Both the position numbers and the translations under genes were made by a program. Shown here in pieces: positions 10,751 to 17,897 of a stretch of DNA of 56,570 nt. This DNA comes from Shewanella xiamenensis (GTDB lineage Bacteria; Pseudomonadota; Gammaproteobacteria; Enterobacterales; Shewanellaceae), in the NCBI RefSeq assembly GCF_014647135.1, contig NZ_BMOP01000018.1:1-56570 (forward strand), in the 5' to 3' direction. The first letter of the stretch is position 1; each line of letters starts with the position of its first letter. The notes under the pieces were generated by a model, which saw nothing but the letters and a program-made list of their open reading frames with translations, made no database searches and was not told the origin of the DNA.

Positions 10751-10780
10751 ATAAAAAAGCCAGCTTAGCTGGCTTTCTTT
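10751..10780 (-). terminator. rraA terminator
   Basis: AAAGCCAGC (10756-10764) and GCTGGCTTT (10768-10776) form a perfect stem. On the minus strand it is followed by a T-rich run (TTTTTTAT). It lies 16 bases after the rraA stop and separates rraA from the ureohydrolase gene. Confidence 0.85.
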
Positions 10781-10795
10781 CGATGTTATTTAGCA

Positions 10796-11281
10796 TTACT
10801 CGATATCGAGTGGTTCTGGCGATAGAATGACGCCAGTGTTATCGGCATAGATATGATCGCCTGGGAGGAAGGTCACGCCGCCAAAGTTGACCGGGATATC
10901 GACTTCACCCACTGAATTGCCATCGGCGCCCACAGGAATTGAAGCAAGGGCTTGAATGCCGATGTCTAATTCTTCCAGCGCATCCACATCGCGTACTGAA
11001 CCGTAAACGATAATGCCTTCCCAGTTGTTGTTGACTGCGATTTCTGCGATAGATGCATCGATCAGGGCGCGGCGTAATGAACCACCACCGTCAACCAGCA
11101 AGACTTTACCTTGGCCATCTTCTTGTAAGACCTCGGTGATTAGGCCGTTGTCTTCAAAGCACTTAATGGTGCTGATAGAACCGCCAAAAGAGCTACAACC
11201 ACCGTAGTTACTGAACATGGGCTCGACTACATCTACGACATCTAAGTACATGTCACATAGTTCTGAGGTGTTGTATTCCAT
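10796..11281 (-). CDS. rraA: regulator of ribonuclease E activity A (RraA)
   Basis: A 161-residue cytosolic protein that binds RNase E and inhibits its activity, so adjusting mRNA turnover. The family sequence is clear: N-terminal [19 protein letters not shown], the phosphate-loop-like [21 protein letters not shown] and the C-terminal [24 protein letters not shown] precedes the ATG. It is a single-gene unit with its own terminator, divergent from the YgjV-like gene. Confidence 0.95.
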   Translation of the reverse strand: MEYNTSELCDMYLDVVDVVEPMFSNYGGCSSFGGSISTIKCFEDNGLITEVLQEDGQGKVLLVDGGGSLRRALIDASIAEIAVNNNWEGIIVYGSVRDVDALEELDIGIQALASIPVGADGNSVGEVDIPVNFGGVTFLPGDHIYADNTGVILSPEPLDIE

Positions 11282-11604
11282 ATTTACACTCCTATTGATC
11301 CGCGTTGCGTACAGTTTAGCGAGTTTACGCCAGTATAAAAGGGATTCCTGAAAAGAAAAGTGTTATCAATCACGGTATTGTTGCACTTGGACGTTAACAC
11401 TTATGTTGTAAACTTTCGTCACTTAACAGGTGTTTATCCTCAAAACTTGATATCGGTCATTAAATAACGGTTTTTTATTACAACTCTGTTGCGCGTTTTG
11501 GTATTATATCCCAAGTTTAAATTAACTTACTTAACTTAATTTGCTTTAGGGGCAAGGACCCCCCGTTACGCTTATGGACGGTAGAGGGCCTTCGAGAGGT
11601 GCCT
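11282..11604. promoter_or_regulatory. divergent intergenic region, rraA / ygjV-like gene
   Basis: A 323-bp AT-rich stretch without an ORF. A possible plus-strand promoter reads TTACAA, 18 bp, TATTAT and ends near 11508. The last 60 bases form a G/C-rich leader before the YgjV-like gene (AGGGGC...CCCCCC) that could fold. I do not recognise a known riboswitch in it. Confidence 0.35.
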
Positions 11605-11853
11605 ATGGAAGCTGTAAACACGATTGAAATTATTGGTTATTTTGCCTCAGTAATGGTGGCAATTTCACTTATGATGAAGAATATCATCTGGTTAAGATGG
11701 TTAAACTTTGTCGGTTGTACCTTGTTTGTTATCTATGGCGTATTTATTTCAGCCTGGCCTGTTGCGGGGATGAACGCCTTTGTTGCCTGTATCAATATTT
11801 ACCATTTGACGAAAATTTACCGCGCTAAAGCGCTGGAACAAGCTGTCGCTTGA
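11605..11853 (+). CDS. YgjV-like small inner-membrane protein
   Basis: An 82-residue protein that is almost entirely three hydrophobic helices (EIIGYFASVMVAISLMM, WLNFVGCTLFVIYGVFI, AGMNAFVACINIYHL). The pattern, including the MKNIIWLRWLNF loop, resembles the YgjV family of unknown function. GAGAGG lies 8 nt before the ATG at 11605; an in-frame GTG at 11599 is a less likely start. A perfect 12-bp stem follows the stop. Confidence 0.75.
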   Translation: MEAVNTIEIIGYFASVMVAISLMMKNIIWLRWLNFVGCTLFVIYGVFISAWPVAGMNAFVACINIYHLTKIYRAKALEQAVA

Positions 11854-11863
11854 AGGTTTTCTG

Positions 11864-11900
11864 ACAGTGCTGCCCGTTCATAGCAACTGGGCAGCACTGT
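11864..11900 (+). terminator. hairpin after the YgjV-like gene
   Basis: ACAGTGCTGCCC (11864-11875) pairs perfectly with GGGCAGCACTGT (11889-11900). The stem lies 11 bases past the stop codon. No U-run follows, so if it terminates transcription it may need Rho or act only as an mRNA 3' end. Confidence 0.55.
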
Positions 11901-11967
11901 ATTCTCCCCGTACGTTTTCCCTCTTGCTCCAATTGATCGCTTCATTCCTCGCCATTTTCGCCACAGG

Positions 11968-12007
11968 TGTCATAAAACTTTAGGCCTGATGTCACTTTAC
12001 CGTCATC
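11968..12007 (+). promoter_or_regulatory. candidate Pho box upstream of the PAP2-glycosyltransferase genes
   Basis: TGTCACTTTACCGTCATC (11990-12007) fits the two-half-site PhoB pattern TGTCAN6(T)GTCAT, with 11-bp spacing. A third half-site, TGTCATA (11968-11974), sits exactly two 11-bp periods upstream. The site is about 200 bp before the PAP2 start, and no good -10 follows at the usual distance. The rest of 11901-12204 shows nothing else I can name. Confidence 0.4.
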
Positions 12008-12204
12008 GGCAGTTCTTAGTCTCACCTTAACACTGAGCACTTAAGCCATCTCTGTTTAAGTTGTCGTAGGTTTAGCGTGGGGTTCTATCGTGAAATAGTC
12101 GTCTGACAGGGCGTTAACACATGCAGACGCTAACGGCTGTCGAGAGAATGCACTCATTAACATCGCCATGATACTCGCTGGCATGCCAGCAAGGAGCCTG
12201 TTTT

Positions 12205-12717
12205 ATGTTGAGTTACATTACAGACTTAGATAAGCGCATGTTTTATCGCATTGTAGGTTTGAGCCAACGTCACGGTGTTTATGACTGGGCGAAGCGGATA
12301 TCGGCAACTGGAGATGGGCATGTGTATCTGTACCTTGCCGTCGGGTTGATGCTGACACACGCCCAAGGACAGAACCTATTCAATCTGCTGTTAGCGAGTT
12401 TTTTGATTGAATTGCCGCTGTACTTATTACTCAAAAATAGCATTCGCCGCACTCGACCCTGTCATGCCTTGGTTGGGTTTGAAAGCGGCTTTGAACCCTC
12501 AGATCGTTTTAGCCTACCTTCGGGACACACGGCGGCCGCCTTTGTGATGGCCACAAGTGTGGCGCAGGTGTATCCCGTGGCTGCGCCTTTTGCTTACGTA
12601 TGGGCGCTCTGTATTGGTGCCTCACGTATTGTGCTTGGGGTGCATTACCCCTCAGATATTGTCGCCGGTGTTCTGTTAGGTACGGGTGCTGTGCTGCTGG
12701 TACATCCCGTGATTTAA
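12205..12717 (+). CDS. PAP2-superfamily membrane phosphatase
   Basis: A 170-residue lipid-phosphate phosphatase with the three PAP2 signatures: KNSIRRTRP (KX6RP), LPSGHTAAAF (PSGH) and SRIVLGVHYPSD (SRX5HX3D). Four to five hydrophobic segments surround them. AAGGAG stands before the ATG. Substrates of the family include phosphatidate, phosphatidylglycerophosphate and undecaprenyl diphosphate. The glycosyltransferase gene begins 73 bp later on the same strand, so diacylglycerol or lipid-carrier chemistry feeding that enzyme is plausible. Confidence 0.88.
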   Translation: MLSYITDLDKRMFYRIVGLSQRHGVYDWAKRISATGDGHVYLYLAVGLMLTHAQGQNLFNLLLASFLIELPLYLLLKNSIRRTRPCHALVGFESGFEPSDRFSLPSGHTAAAFVMATSVAQVYPVAAPFAYVWALCIGASRIVLGVHYPSDIVAGVLLGTGAVLLVHPVI

Positions 12718-12790
12718 CCCAAATCAGGCGCTTATTCGTTGGGTATCTCCTTGATTCACAAATATTTCATTCACAGTTAAAGGATAAGTA

Positions 12791-13831
12791 ATGCGAATAC
12801 TCTACGGAGTTCAAGGCACAGGGAATGGCCACCTAAGTCGTGCTCGAGTGATGGCAAAAGCCTTAATTGAACACAATATTCAAGTCGACTTTTTGTTTTC
12901 GGGGCGTAAGCCTGAGCATTTTTTCGATATGGAATGTTTTGGGGAGTATCGCGTACAGGCGGGAATGACCTTTGCAACCCACTCTGGGCGGGTGAATGTG
13001 CCGCAAACGGTAAGACAAAATTGCTCCTTATCGTTGCTTAAGGATATTCAAGCACTAGATTTGAGTTGCTACGACCTAGTACTGAATGATTTTGAACCCG
13101 TATCCGCATGGGCGGCGAGGCGTCAAGGCGTCCCCTCCATTGGGATAAGCCATCAAGCGGCCTTGACGCATCCTGTGCCTAAGTTGGGGAGCACTTGGTT
13201 TAATGAGTTACTACTCAACTACTTTGCGCCGGTGGATGTGGCACTGGGGTGTCATTGGCATCATTTTGGTTTTCCGATCTTACCTCCTTTTGTCGAAGTC
13301 GATGCCAGTCCCATTGAACATACCCATCAAATTTTGGTGTATTTACCCTTCGAAGAGGCGGATGCGATCGCCGCATTTTTTAAGCCATTTACGGATTATC
13401 AATTCTTGGTGTACCACGCTAAGCAGCCGACTGCACCGCTTGCCGACCATATTCTATGGCATGGTTTTAACCGTGACGGATTTAAACAGCACTTAGCGAC
13501 TTGCGGCGGTGTGATTGGTAATGCGGGATTTGAGCTGGCGAGCGAGGCGCTGACCTTAGGGAAAAAGTTGTTGGTCAAGCCGCTGATTGGTCAATTTGAA
13601 CAGTTGTCGAACGTGGCAGCGCTCCAATTATTGGGCGCGGGTGACAGTATGATGAGTCTGGATACGGGCGTGGTCAAACGTTGGCTCAAGGCGGCATCGC
13701 CAAATCCCATCGCCTATCCACAGGTGGGCGATGCCTTAGTGAAATGGATAGGGAGTGGTCAGTGGCAGAATACTACACCATTGTGCGCCGATCTTTGGAG
13801 CCAAGTGAAATTGCCAGACACATGGCGCTAA
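12791..13831 (+). CDS. MJ1255/VC2487-type family glycosyltransferase
   Basis: A 346-residue GT-B fold protein resembling the MJ1255 family. The N-terminus (ILYGVQGTGNGHLSRARVM) is the typical glycine-rich acceptor loop, with NDFEPVSAW and GISHQAAL in the first Rossmann lobe. The C-terminal lobe carries GVIGNAGFELASEAL and KPLIGQFEQLSNV, the expected nucleotide-sugar region. AAAGGATAAGTA precedes the ATG. The acceptor is unknown; the PAP2 neighbour and the upstream Pho-box-like site suggest a glycolipid made under phosphate shortage, which is inference. Confidence 0.8.
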   Translation: MRILYGVQGTGNGHLSRARVMAKALIEHNIQVDFLFSGRKPEHFFDMECFGEYRVQAGMTFATHSGRVNVPQTVRQNCSLSLLKDIQALDLSCYDLVLNDFEPVSAWAARRQGVPSIGISHQAALTHPVPKLGSTWFNELLLNYFAPVDVALGCHWHHFGFPILPPFVEVDASPIEHTHQILVYLPFEEADAIAAFFKPFTDYQFLVYHAKQPTAPLADHILWHGFNRDGFKQHLATCGGVIGNAGFELASEALTLGKKLLVKPLIGQFEQLSNVAALQLLGAGDSMMSLDTGVVKRWLKAASPNPIAYPQVGDALVKWIGSGQWQNTTPLCADLWSQVKLPDTWR

Positions 13832-13971
13832 GATTGATGTGAGCACTGTGATAAAAGGTTATTTCCGCTCTAGCTGGGAATCTGGGGTTAGCGTATAATT
13901 TGGCCAATTTGCTGTTAGCCCCAGCAGCGTGTCTTTATTGGCCTAGTCTGGCCACAATTTAGTTGTCATAA

Positions 13972-15414
13972 ATGAGCCTTAAGAAGTTTACTCAGTACAA
14001 GTTACTGTTTTTAATGTTGTTGTCCCTCGGTATTTTGCTTCCTTTTATTCCCGACCAAGCCTACCACATGCCCGGCCCTGATACAGCCAAGCAAAATCTG
14101 CATGTGATTGAATTTAACGATCAAGGCCAGCCCCACAATGATGGACAATGGCAAGCGCTTAAGGCGCGGATTTTACAACCCAATAATGGCACTGCGCCTG
14201 AGTTGCTGATTTTTGTCCATGGCTGGCACCACAGTGCCAATCCCAAGGATGAAAACTTTGTCGCTTTCGAACAGTTTTATCAGCAAATGGCGGCCTCTGA
14301 TTCTCAACGAAACTTGCTCGGCTTATACATCGGCTGGCGGGGAGATAAGTACGATCCTTTCTGGCTCGATGGTTCAGATGATGCTACTAGTTGGATTGAA
14401 CCATTGGATTTCCCGACTATTTTGCAGCGTAAAGCCGTAGCAAAACGCATAGGGCAAACGGGTTTATCGCAGTTACTGGATAAATTGGATGGATTGGTCG
14501 CTGAGCATCAGCTACTGCGTTATACCGTTATCGGTCATAGTCTTGGTGGCTTAGTCGTGTTGCACGCCAGCAAAGATAGAATTAAGGCGGCTATCGATAC
14601 TGAGCAAGATAACCCGAATCTATTCTTACTGTTAAACCCCGCCGCGCCAGCGCAGGATTTTAAGCCGCTCGATACTTTGATGAGCTTAGATAGGCAAAAA
14701 CCGAGTATGGTGGTGTTGCAATCTAAGGGCGATTTTGCGGTAAAAGAGGCGTTTAATTACATAAAAGATGGCGAACGGGCACTGGGTAACTCTTGGGCAA
14801 TAACCCATGATATCGATAAATGTTCAGGCGGTAACTGTGCTACGCCGATGAAAATGCCTTCAGCATTAATGGCTCACGATCAGCTTCCCGGTTGTATGAT
14901 GACGTTGCCGCATTCGGGCTGGAAAATTCGAGCCCGCTTACAGGCAAGGCGCAGTGTGCAGACCTGTCCCGATGCCAATATGCAGGCGGTTTGGGTGCTC
15001 GCTGTGTCCGATGAAATTGTCTCTGGGCATAATGGGATCTTAACGTCGGATCACGCTAAGGCGCTGTCCGAGGTGATGGGTATGATTGATTTATATCGAA
15101 ATCAATTGCCTAAACATGCGGTTGAAAGCCCAGCGAATGAAGATTTAGCCACCCTTGCGCCAGAGCCTGAAGCCACAAATACAACCAGTGGCCAAACGAG
15201 TACTCCAGACGAGCCTGTGGTTATTGTTGAACCTGTTGCTGAAGCTGAAAACCCATCACAGCAACCAGAGCCTCCAGTACCGATTAAGGCAGAATCAACC
15301 TTGGAATTGCCACAGCGGGAAGGTGTAAAGGAAGAATCGCCACAGGCTAATCCAGCGAATGAGCATCAACCGCTAGAGGAAACGCCACCTCGACCTAAAG
15401 TTGAGAATGAGTAA
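13972..15414 (+). CDS. alpha/beta hydrolase (lipase/esterase-like) with Pro/Glu-rich tail
   Basis: A 480-residue protein with an N-terminal hydrophobic anchor (about residues 10-27), then an alpha/beta hydrolase core. LLIFVHGWHH supplies the oxyanion region and VIGHSLGGLVVLH the nucleophile elbow with Ser. The expected acid and His residues probably lie in 230-370 (DEIVSGHNGIL). After about residue 390 the sequence becomes a Glu/Pro/Ala-rich tail without predicted structure. No clear Shine-Dalgarno precedes the ATG; a TATAAT at 13894-13899 could be the -10. Substrate unknown; probably faces the periplasm. Confidence 0.75.
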   Translation: MSLKKFTQYKLLFLMLLSLGILLPFIPDQAYHMPGPDTAKQNLHVIEFNDQGQPHNDGQWQALKARILQPNNGTAPELLIFVHGWHHSANPKDENFVAFEQFYQQMAASDSQRNLLGLYIGWRGDKYDPFWLDGSDDATSWIEPLDFPTILQRKAVAKRIGQTGLSQLLDKLDGLVAEHQLLRYTVIGHSLGGLVVLHASKDRIKAAIDTEQDNPNLFLLLNPAAPAQDFKPLDTLMSLDRQKPSMVVLQSKGDFAVKEAFNYIKDGERALGNSWAITHDIDKCSGGNCATPMKMPSALMAHDQLPGCMMTLPHSGWKIRARLQARRSVQTCPDANMQAVWVLAVSDEIVSGHNGILTSDHAKALSEVMGMIDLYRNQLPKHAVESPANEDLATLAPEPEATNTTSGQTSTPDEPVVIVEPVAEAENPSQQPEPPVPIKAESTLELPQREGVKEESPQANPANEHQPLEETPPRPKVENE

Positions 15415-15477
15415 CTCATTACTACAATTGGGTTACCACAATCTCGGCGGTAAAATGAGCATATGGAAGTGCGCACT

Positions 15478-16089
15478 TTATTGATTTTTCATTTGCCATT
15501 TACGCCAACTTAGCAGCAGTAACGAGATTAGCAACAGGCTAACGATCGCCCATGTAGGGTATTTATGTTGATGATAAAACGCGAGTATTGGGGCGATTTC
15601 ATCGCGGATTAACACTGGCCCTAGACTAAAAAGAGTCACCCAAATGCTGGTGGCGAGTAGGTTGCCCATCACAAATTGTTTAAAAGGCATCTTGGCCAGC
15701 CCACAACCTATAAACATAAATTGCTTAAGCCCTTCGACAAAGCGGCTGAGCACTAAGGCTGCAATGCCATATTGGCCAATCACATCATGAATTTTGTCTT
15801 CTAGTTTGGGTTTTATCCAACCTTTTCGCAGCAATACCTCGCCAAAGCGTCGACCAATAAAATAACCCAATGTATTGCCACACAGGGCTGCACCGCTGGC
15901 TACGATCAAAACTAATGAAAGTGACATTTGCCCCGTAGCCGCCAGTAAACTGGCAACAATGAGTAAGGATTGTCCTGGGGCTGGAATGCCAAATCCCTCG
16001 ACGGCAATAGCGATAAACAGAAGCAGATAACCGTATTGCTGCAACCAAGGGGTCATTTCGGTAATAAGGTGTTGTAAGACTTCTGGCAT
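15478..16089 (-). CDS. DedA family membrane protein
   Basis: A 203-residue inner-membrane protein of the DedA/SNARE-associated family, a group linked to undecaprenyl-phosphate or phospholipid flipping. Visible signatures are the early GYLLLFIAIAVEGFGIPAPGQ, the GxxxGYxxGR segment (GNTLGYFIGRRFG), the LSRFVEGLKQF motif and a final hydrophobic helix. It is convergent with the hydrolase gene. No strong ribosome binding site is visible. Confidence 0.9.
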   Translation of the reverse strand: MPEVLQHLITEMTPWLQQYGYLLLFIAIAVEGFGIPAPGQSLLIVASLLAATGQMSLSLVLIVASGAALCGNTLGYFIGRRFGEVLLRKGWIKPKLEDKIHDVIGQYGIAALVLSRFVEGLKQFMFIGCGLAKMPFKQFVMGNLLATSIWVTLFSLGPVLIRDEIAPILAFYHQHKYPTWAIVSLLLISLLLLSWRKWQMKNQ

Positions 16090-16207
16090 GATGAAAACAG
16101 GGAGCAGGAATGAATAATCCCATCTTACTCGGCACTGCCAAATTTAGGGTAGCTTTATGAGCAAAGTTTCATACTGATTTTATGGAATGGAGCATATCGA
16201 AGGCACA

Positions 16208-16234
16208 AAAAAGCCGAACTGAGTTCGGCTTTTT
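16208..16234 (-). terminator. ppaC terminator
   Basis: AAAAAGCCGAAC (16208-16219) pairs with GTTCGGCTTTTT (16223-16234), with a T-run on the minus strand. It lies 24 bases after the pyrophosphatase stop. Confidence 0.9.
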
Positions 16235-16257
16235 AGGCATTACGACTTAATGGTCGC

Positions 16258-17178
16258 CTAAGCGAAAGCGGCCTGCAGTTGTGGTACAACTTGCTTCTTA
16301 CGGCTTAATACACCGTCTAACCACACTTTGCCATCAACTGGAGTTTTACCGTAGGCGCGGTTAATCAGATCGGTATCGTCAGAAACCACTAACAGTTCTG
16401 AGCCTTCTTTCATAATGTCGGTCAGCAGTAACAGTACGCTGTGGCGGTTACCTTCAACCTTCAGTGCTTTGATATCGGCTTCTAGTTCGGCTTTGATTGC
16501 ATCAAATACTGACAGATCAATTACTTCTAATTGGCCGATACCCACTAAGTTACCGTTCATGTTGAAGTCTTTAAAGTCGCGCATCACGAGGTCGCGTGCT
16601 GGCGTGCCTTCAACAGCCGATTTTACCTTGAACATTTCCATGCCCAGGGCTTTAAAGTCTTCAACGCCAGCGATTTCAGCTAAGGCTTCAACACAGCGAA
16701 TGTCCGCTGTGGTGCAGGTAGGGGATTTGAAGATCACTGTGTCGCTCAGGATGGCGCACATCATGATGCCAGCGATATTTTTAGGGATGGCGACTTGGTA
16801 AAAGTCGTACATCATCTTGATGACTGTGTTGCTGCAACCAACAGGGCGGATCCAGCACTCTAAAGGCGTATCAGTGGTCAGATCGCCTAATTTGTGGTGA
16901 TCCACAATACCTACGATGGTCGCTTGAGCGATATCGTCCGGTGCTTGAGTCAGTTCTGAGTGGTCAACAATGTAGACCTGCTCGCCAGCATAGCTGGTTT
17001 TGTATTCTGGCGCTTCAAAGCCAAAACGCTCCAGAATGAAAGCGGTTTCGGGTGATAATTCACCTAAACGTGCGGCAACGGCTTCTTCACCGATTTGGTT
17101 TTTTAGATAAGCTAACGCGATAGCACCACAGATTGAATCAGAATCGGGGATTTTGTGACCGACAACGTACATAGGCAT
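16258..17178 (-). CDS. ppaC: manganese-dependent inorganic pyrophosphatase (family II)
   Basis: A 306-residue DHH-superfamily enzyme that hydrolyses pyrophosphate to phosphate. The metal and substrate motifs are complete: GHKIPDSDSICGA, VDHSEL, VDHHKLGD (DHH) and the C-terminal SRKKQVVPQL phosphate-binding motif. AAAGGAGAG lies upstream of the ATG, which is followed two codons later by a second possible ATG. It stands alone, with its own terminator. Confidence 0.97.
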   Translation of the reverse strand: MPMYVVGHKIPDSDSICGAIALAYLKNQIGEEAVAARLGELSPETAFILERFGFEAPEYKTSYAGEQVYIVDHSELTQAPDDIAQATIVGIVDHHKLGDLTTDTPLECWIRPVGCSNTVIKMMYDFYQVAIPKNIAGIMMCAILSDTVIFKSPTCTTADIRCVEALAEIAGVEDFKALGMEMFKVKSAVEGTPARDLVMRDFKDFNMNGNLVGIGQLEVIDLSVFDAIKAELEADIKALKVEGNRHSVLLLLTDIMKEGSELLVVSDDTDLINRAYGKTPVDGKVWLDGVLSRKKQVVPQLQAAFA

Positions 17179-17233
17179 TTCAGGGACTCTCCTTTAAATT
17201 TGTGGCAATTTTAACAATATTTCGTCCGATTCG

Positions 17234-17277
17234 GAAATAGCCAAAGCGCATATCACTGCGCCTTAAGCGGCTATTTC
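17234..17277. repeat. interrupted hairpin between ppaC and the YhcH-like gene
   Basis: GAAATAGCC (17234-17242) is complementary to GGCTATTTC (17269-17277), with a second inner stem GCGCA/TGCGC (17246-17250/17257-17261). No U-run follows on either strand. It may be the 3' end of the YhcH-like transcript or part of the ppaC leader. Confidence 0.35.
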
Positions 17278-17308
17278 TGTCAAAACTTAGGCATTGTTGA
17301 CTCAGATT

Positions 17309-17770
17309 TTAGATTTTCACTTTTATCACGACTTTACGCACCGCTGTCGGTGTATCACTCGTGCCGGGCATATGCATATCGCCGGGGAAAAATAATGCGA
17401 ACATACCTGCCTTTAGTTGAATGTAGGAGGCGTTGGCTTTATTCGACTCGTAATCGAACTCGGCGTAATCGTGCTTTTCGAAATAAGGTTTTGATGGGGT
17501 TTGGTCGACCAATGGTAGATAGCCAAACTCTTCTTCGCCACTGACCACATACTGCACATCGATGTATTTTTGATGTACTTCAAAGGGTTCGGTCGATTGT
17601 GGTTTGGTGTGGTAATCGTTGACTATCACGAAAATATCTTCGCCATCGAGGGGATAATTGCCAACGGGCAGTTGGCTAAAGTCAGTGCTGGCAAGATGCG
17701 CTAATGCCGTGGCAATGCGCGGGCTGAGTGATTGATAAATATGGCGATTAGCTAAGGTATCGACAATCAT
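17309..17770 (-). CDS. YhcH/YjgK/YiaL family protein
   Basis: A 153-residue cupin-like protein of the DUF386 family, whose members are tied to sugar or sialic-acid metabolism, possibly as anomerases. Matching segments are FEVHQKYIDVQYVVSGEEEF (the metal-site strand) and FALFFPGDMHMPG near the C-terminus. It is 127 bp downstream of the ATG-side neighbour and has no sugar genes next to it, so its substrate here is unknown. Confidence 0.88.
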   Translation of the reverse strand: MIVDTLANRHIYQSLSPRIATALAHLASTDFSQLPVGNYPLDGEDIFVIVNDYHTKPQSTEPFEVHQKYIDVQYVVSGEEEFGYLPLVDQTPSKPYFEKHDYAEFDYESNKANASYIQLKAGMFALFFPGDMHMPGTSDTPTAVRKVVIKVKI

Positions 17771-17858
17771 GGGGTACTCGATATGGCGTAAGTAAATGAG
17801 TGAATTGTAAAGATTATAATCAGTTCACCGCCGTTAGAACATAAGCGATAGACATAAA

Positions 17859-17884
17859 AAAACAGGCCATAAATGGCCTGTTTT
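17859..17884 (-). terminator. terminator of the TonB-dependent receptor gene
   Basis: AAAACAGGCCAT (17859-17870) pairs with ATGGCCTGTTTT (17873-17884). On the minus strand a T-run follows. It is 14 bases past the receptor stop codon. Confidence 0.9.
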
Positions 17885-17897
17885 CATTGTTTGCGGC

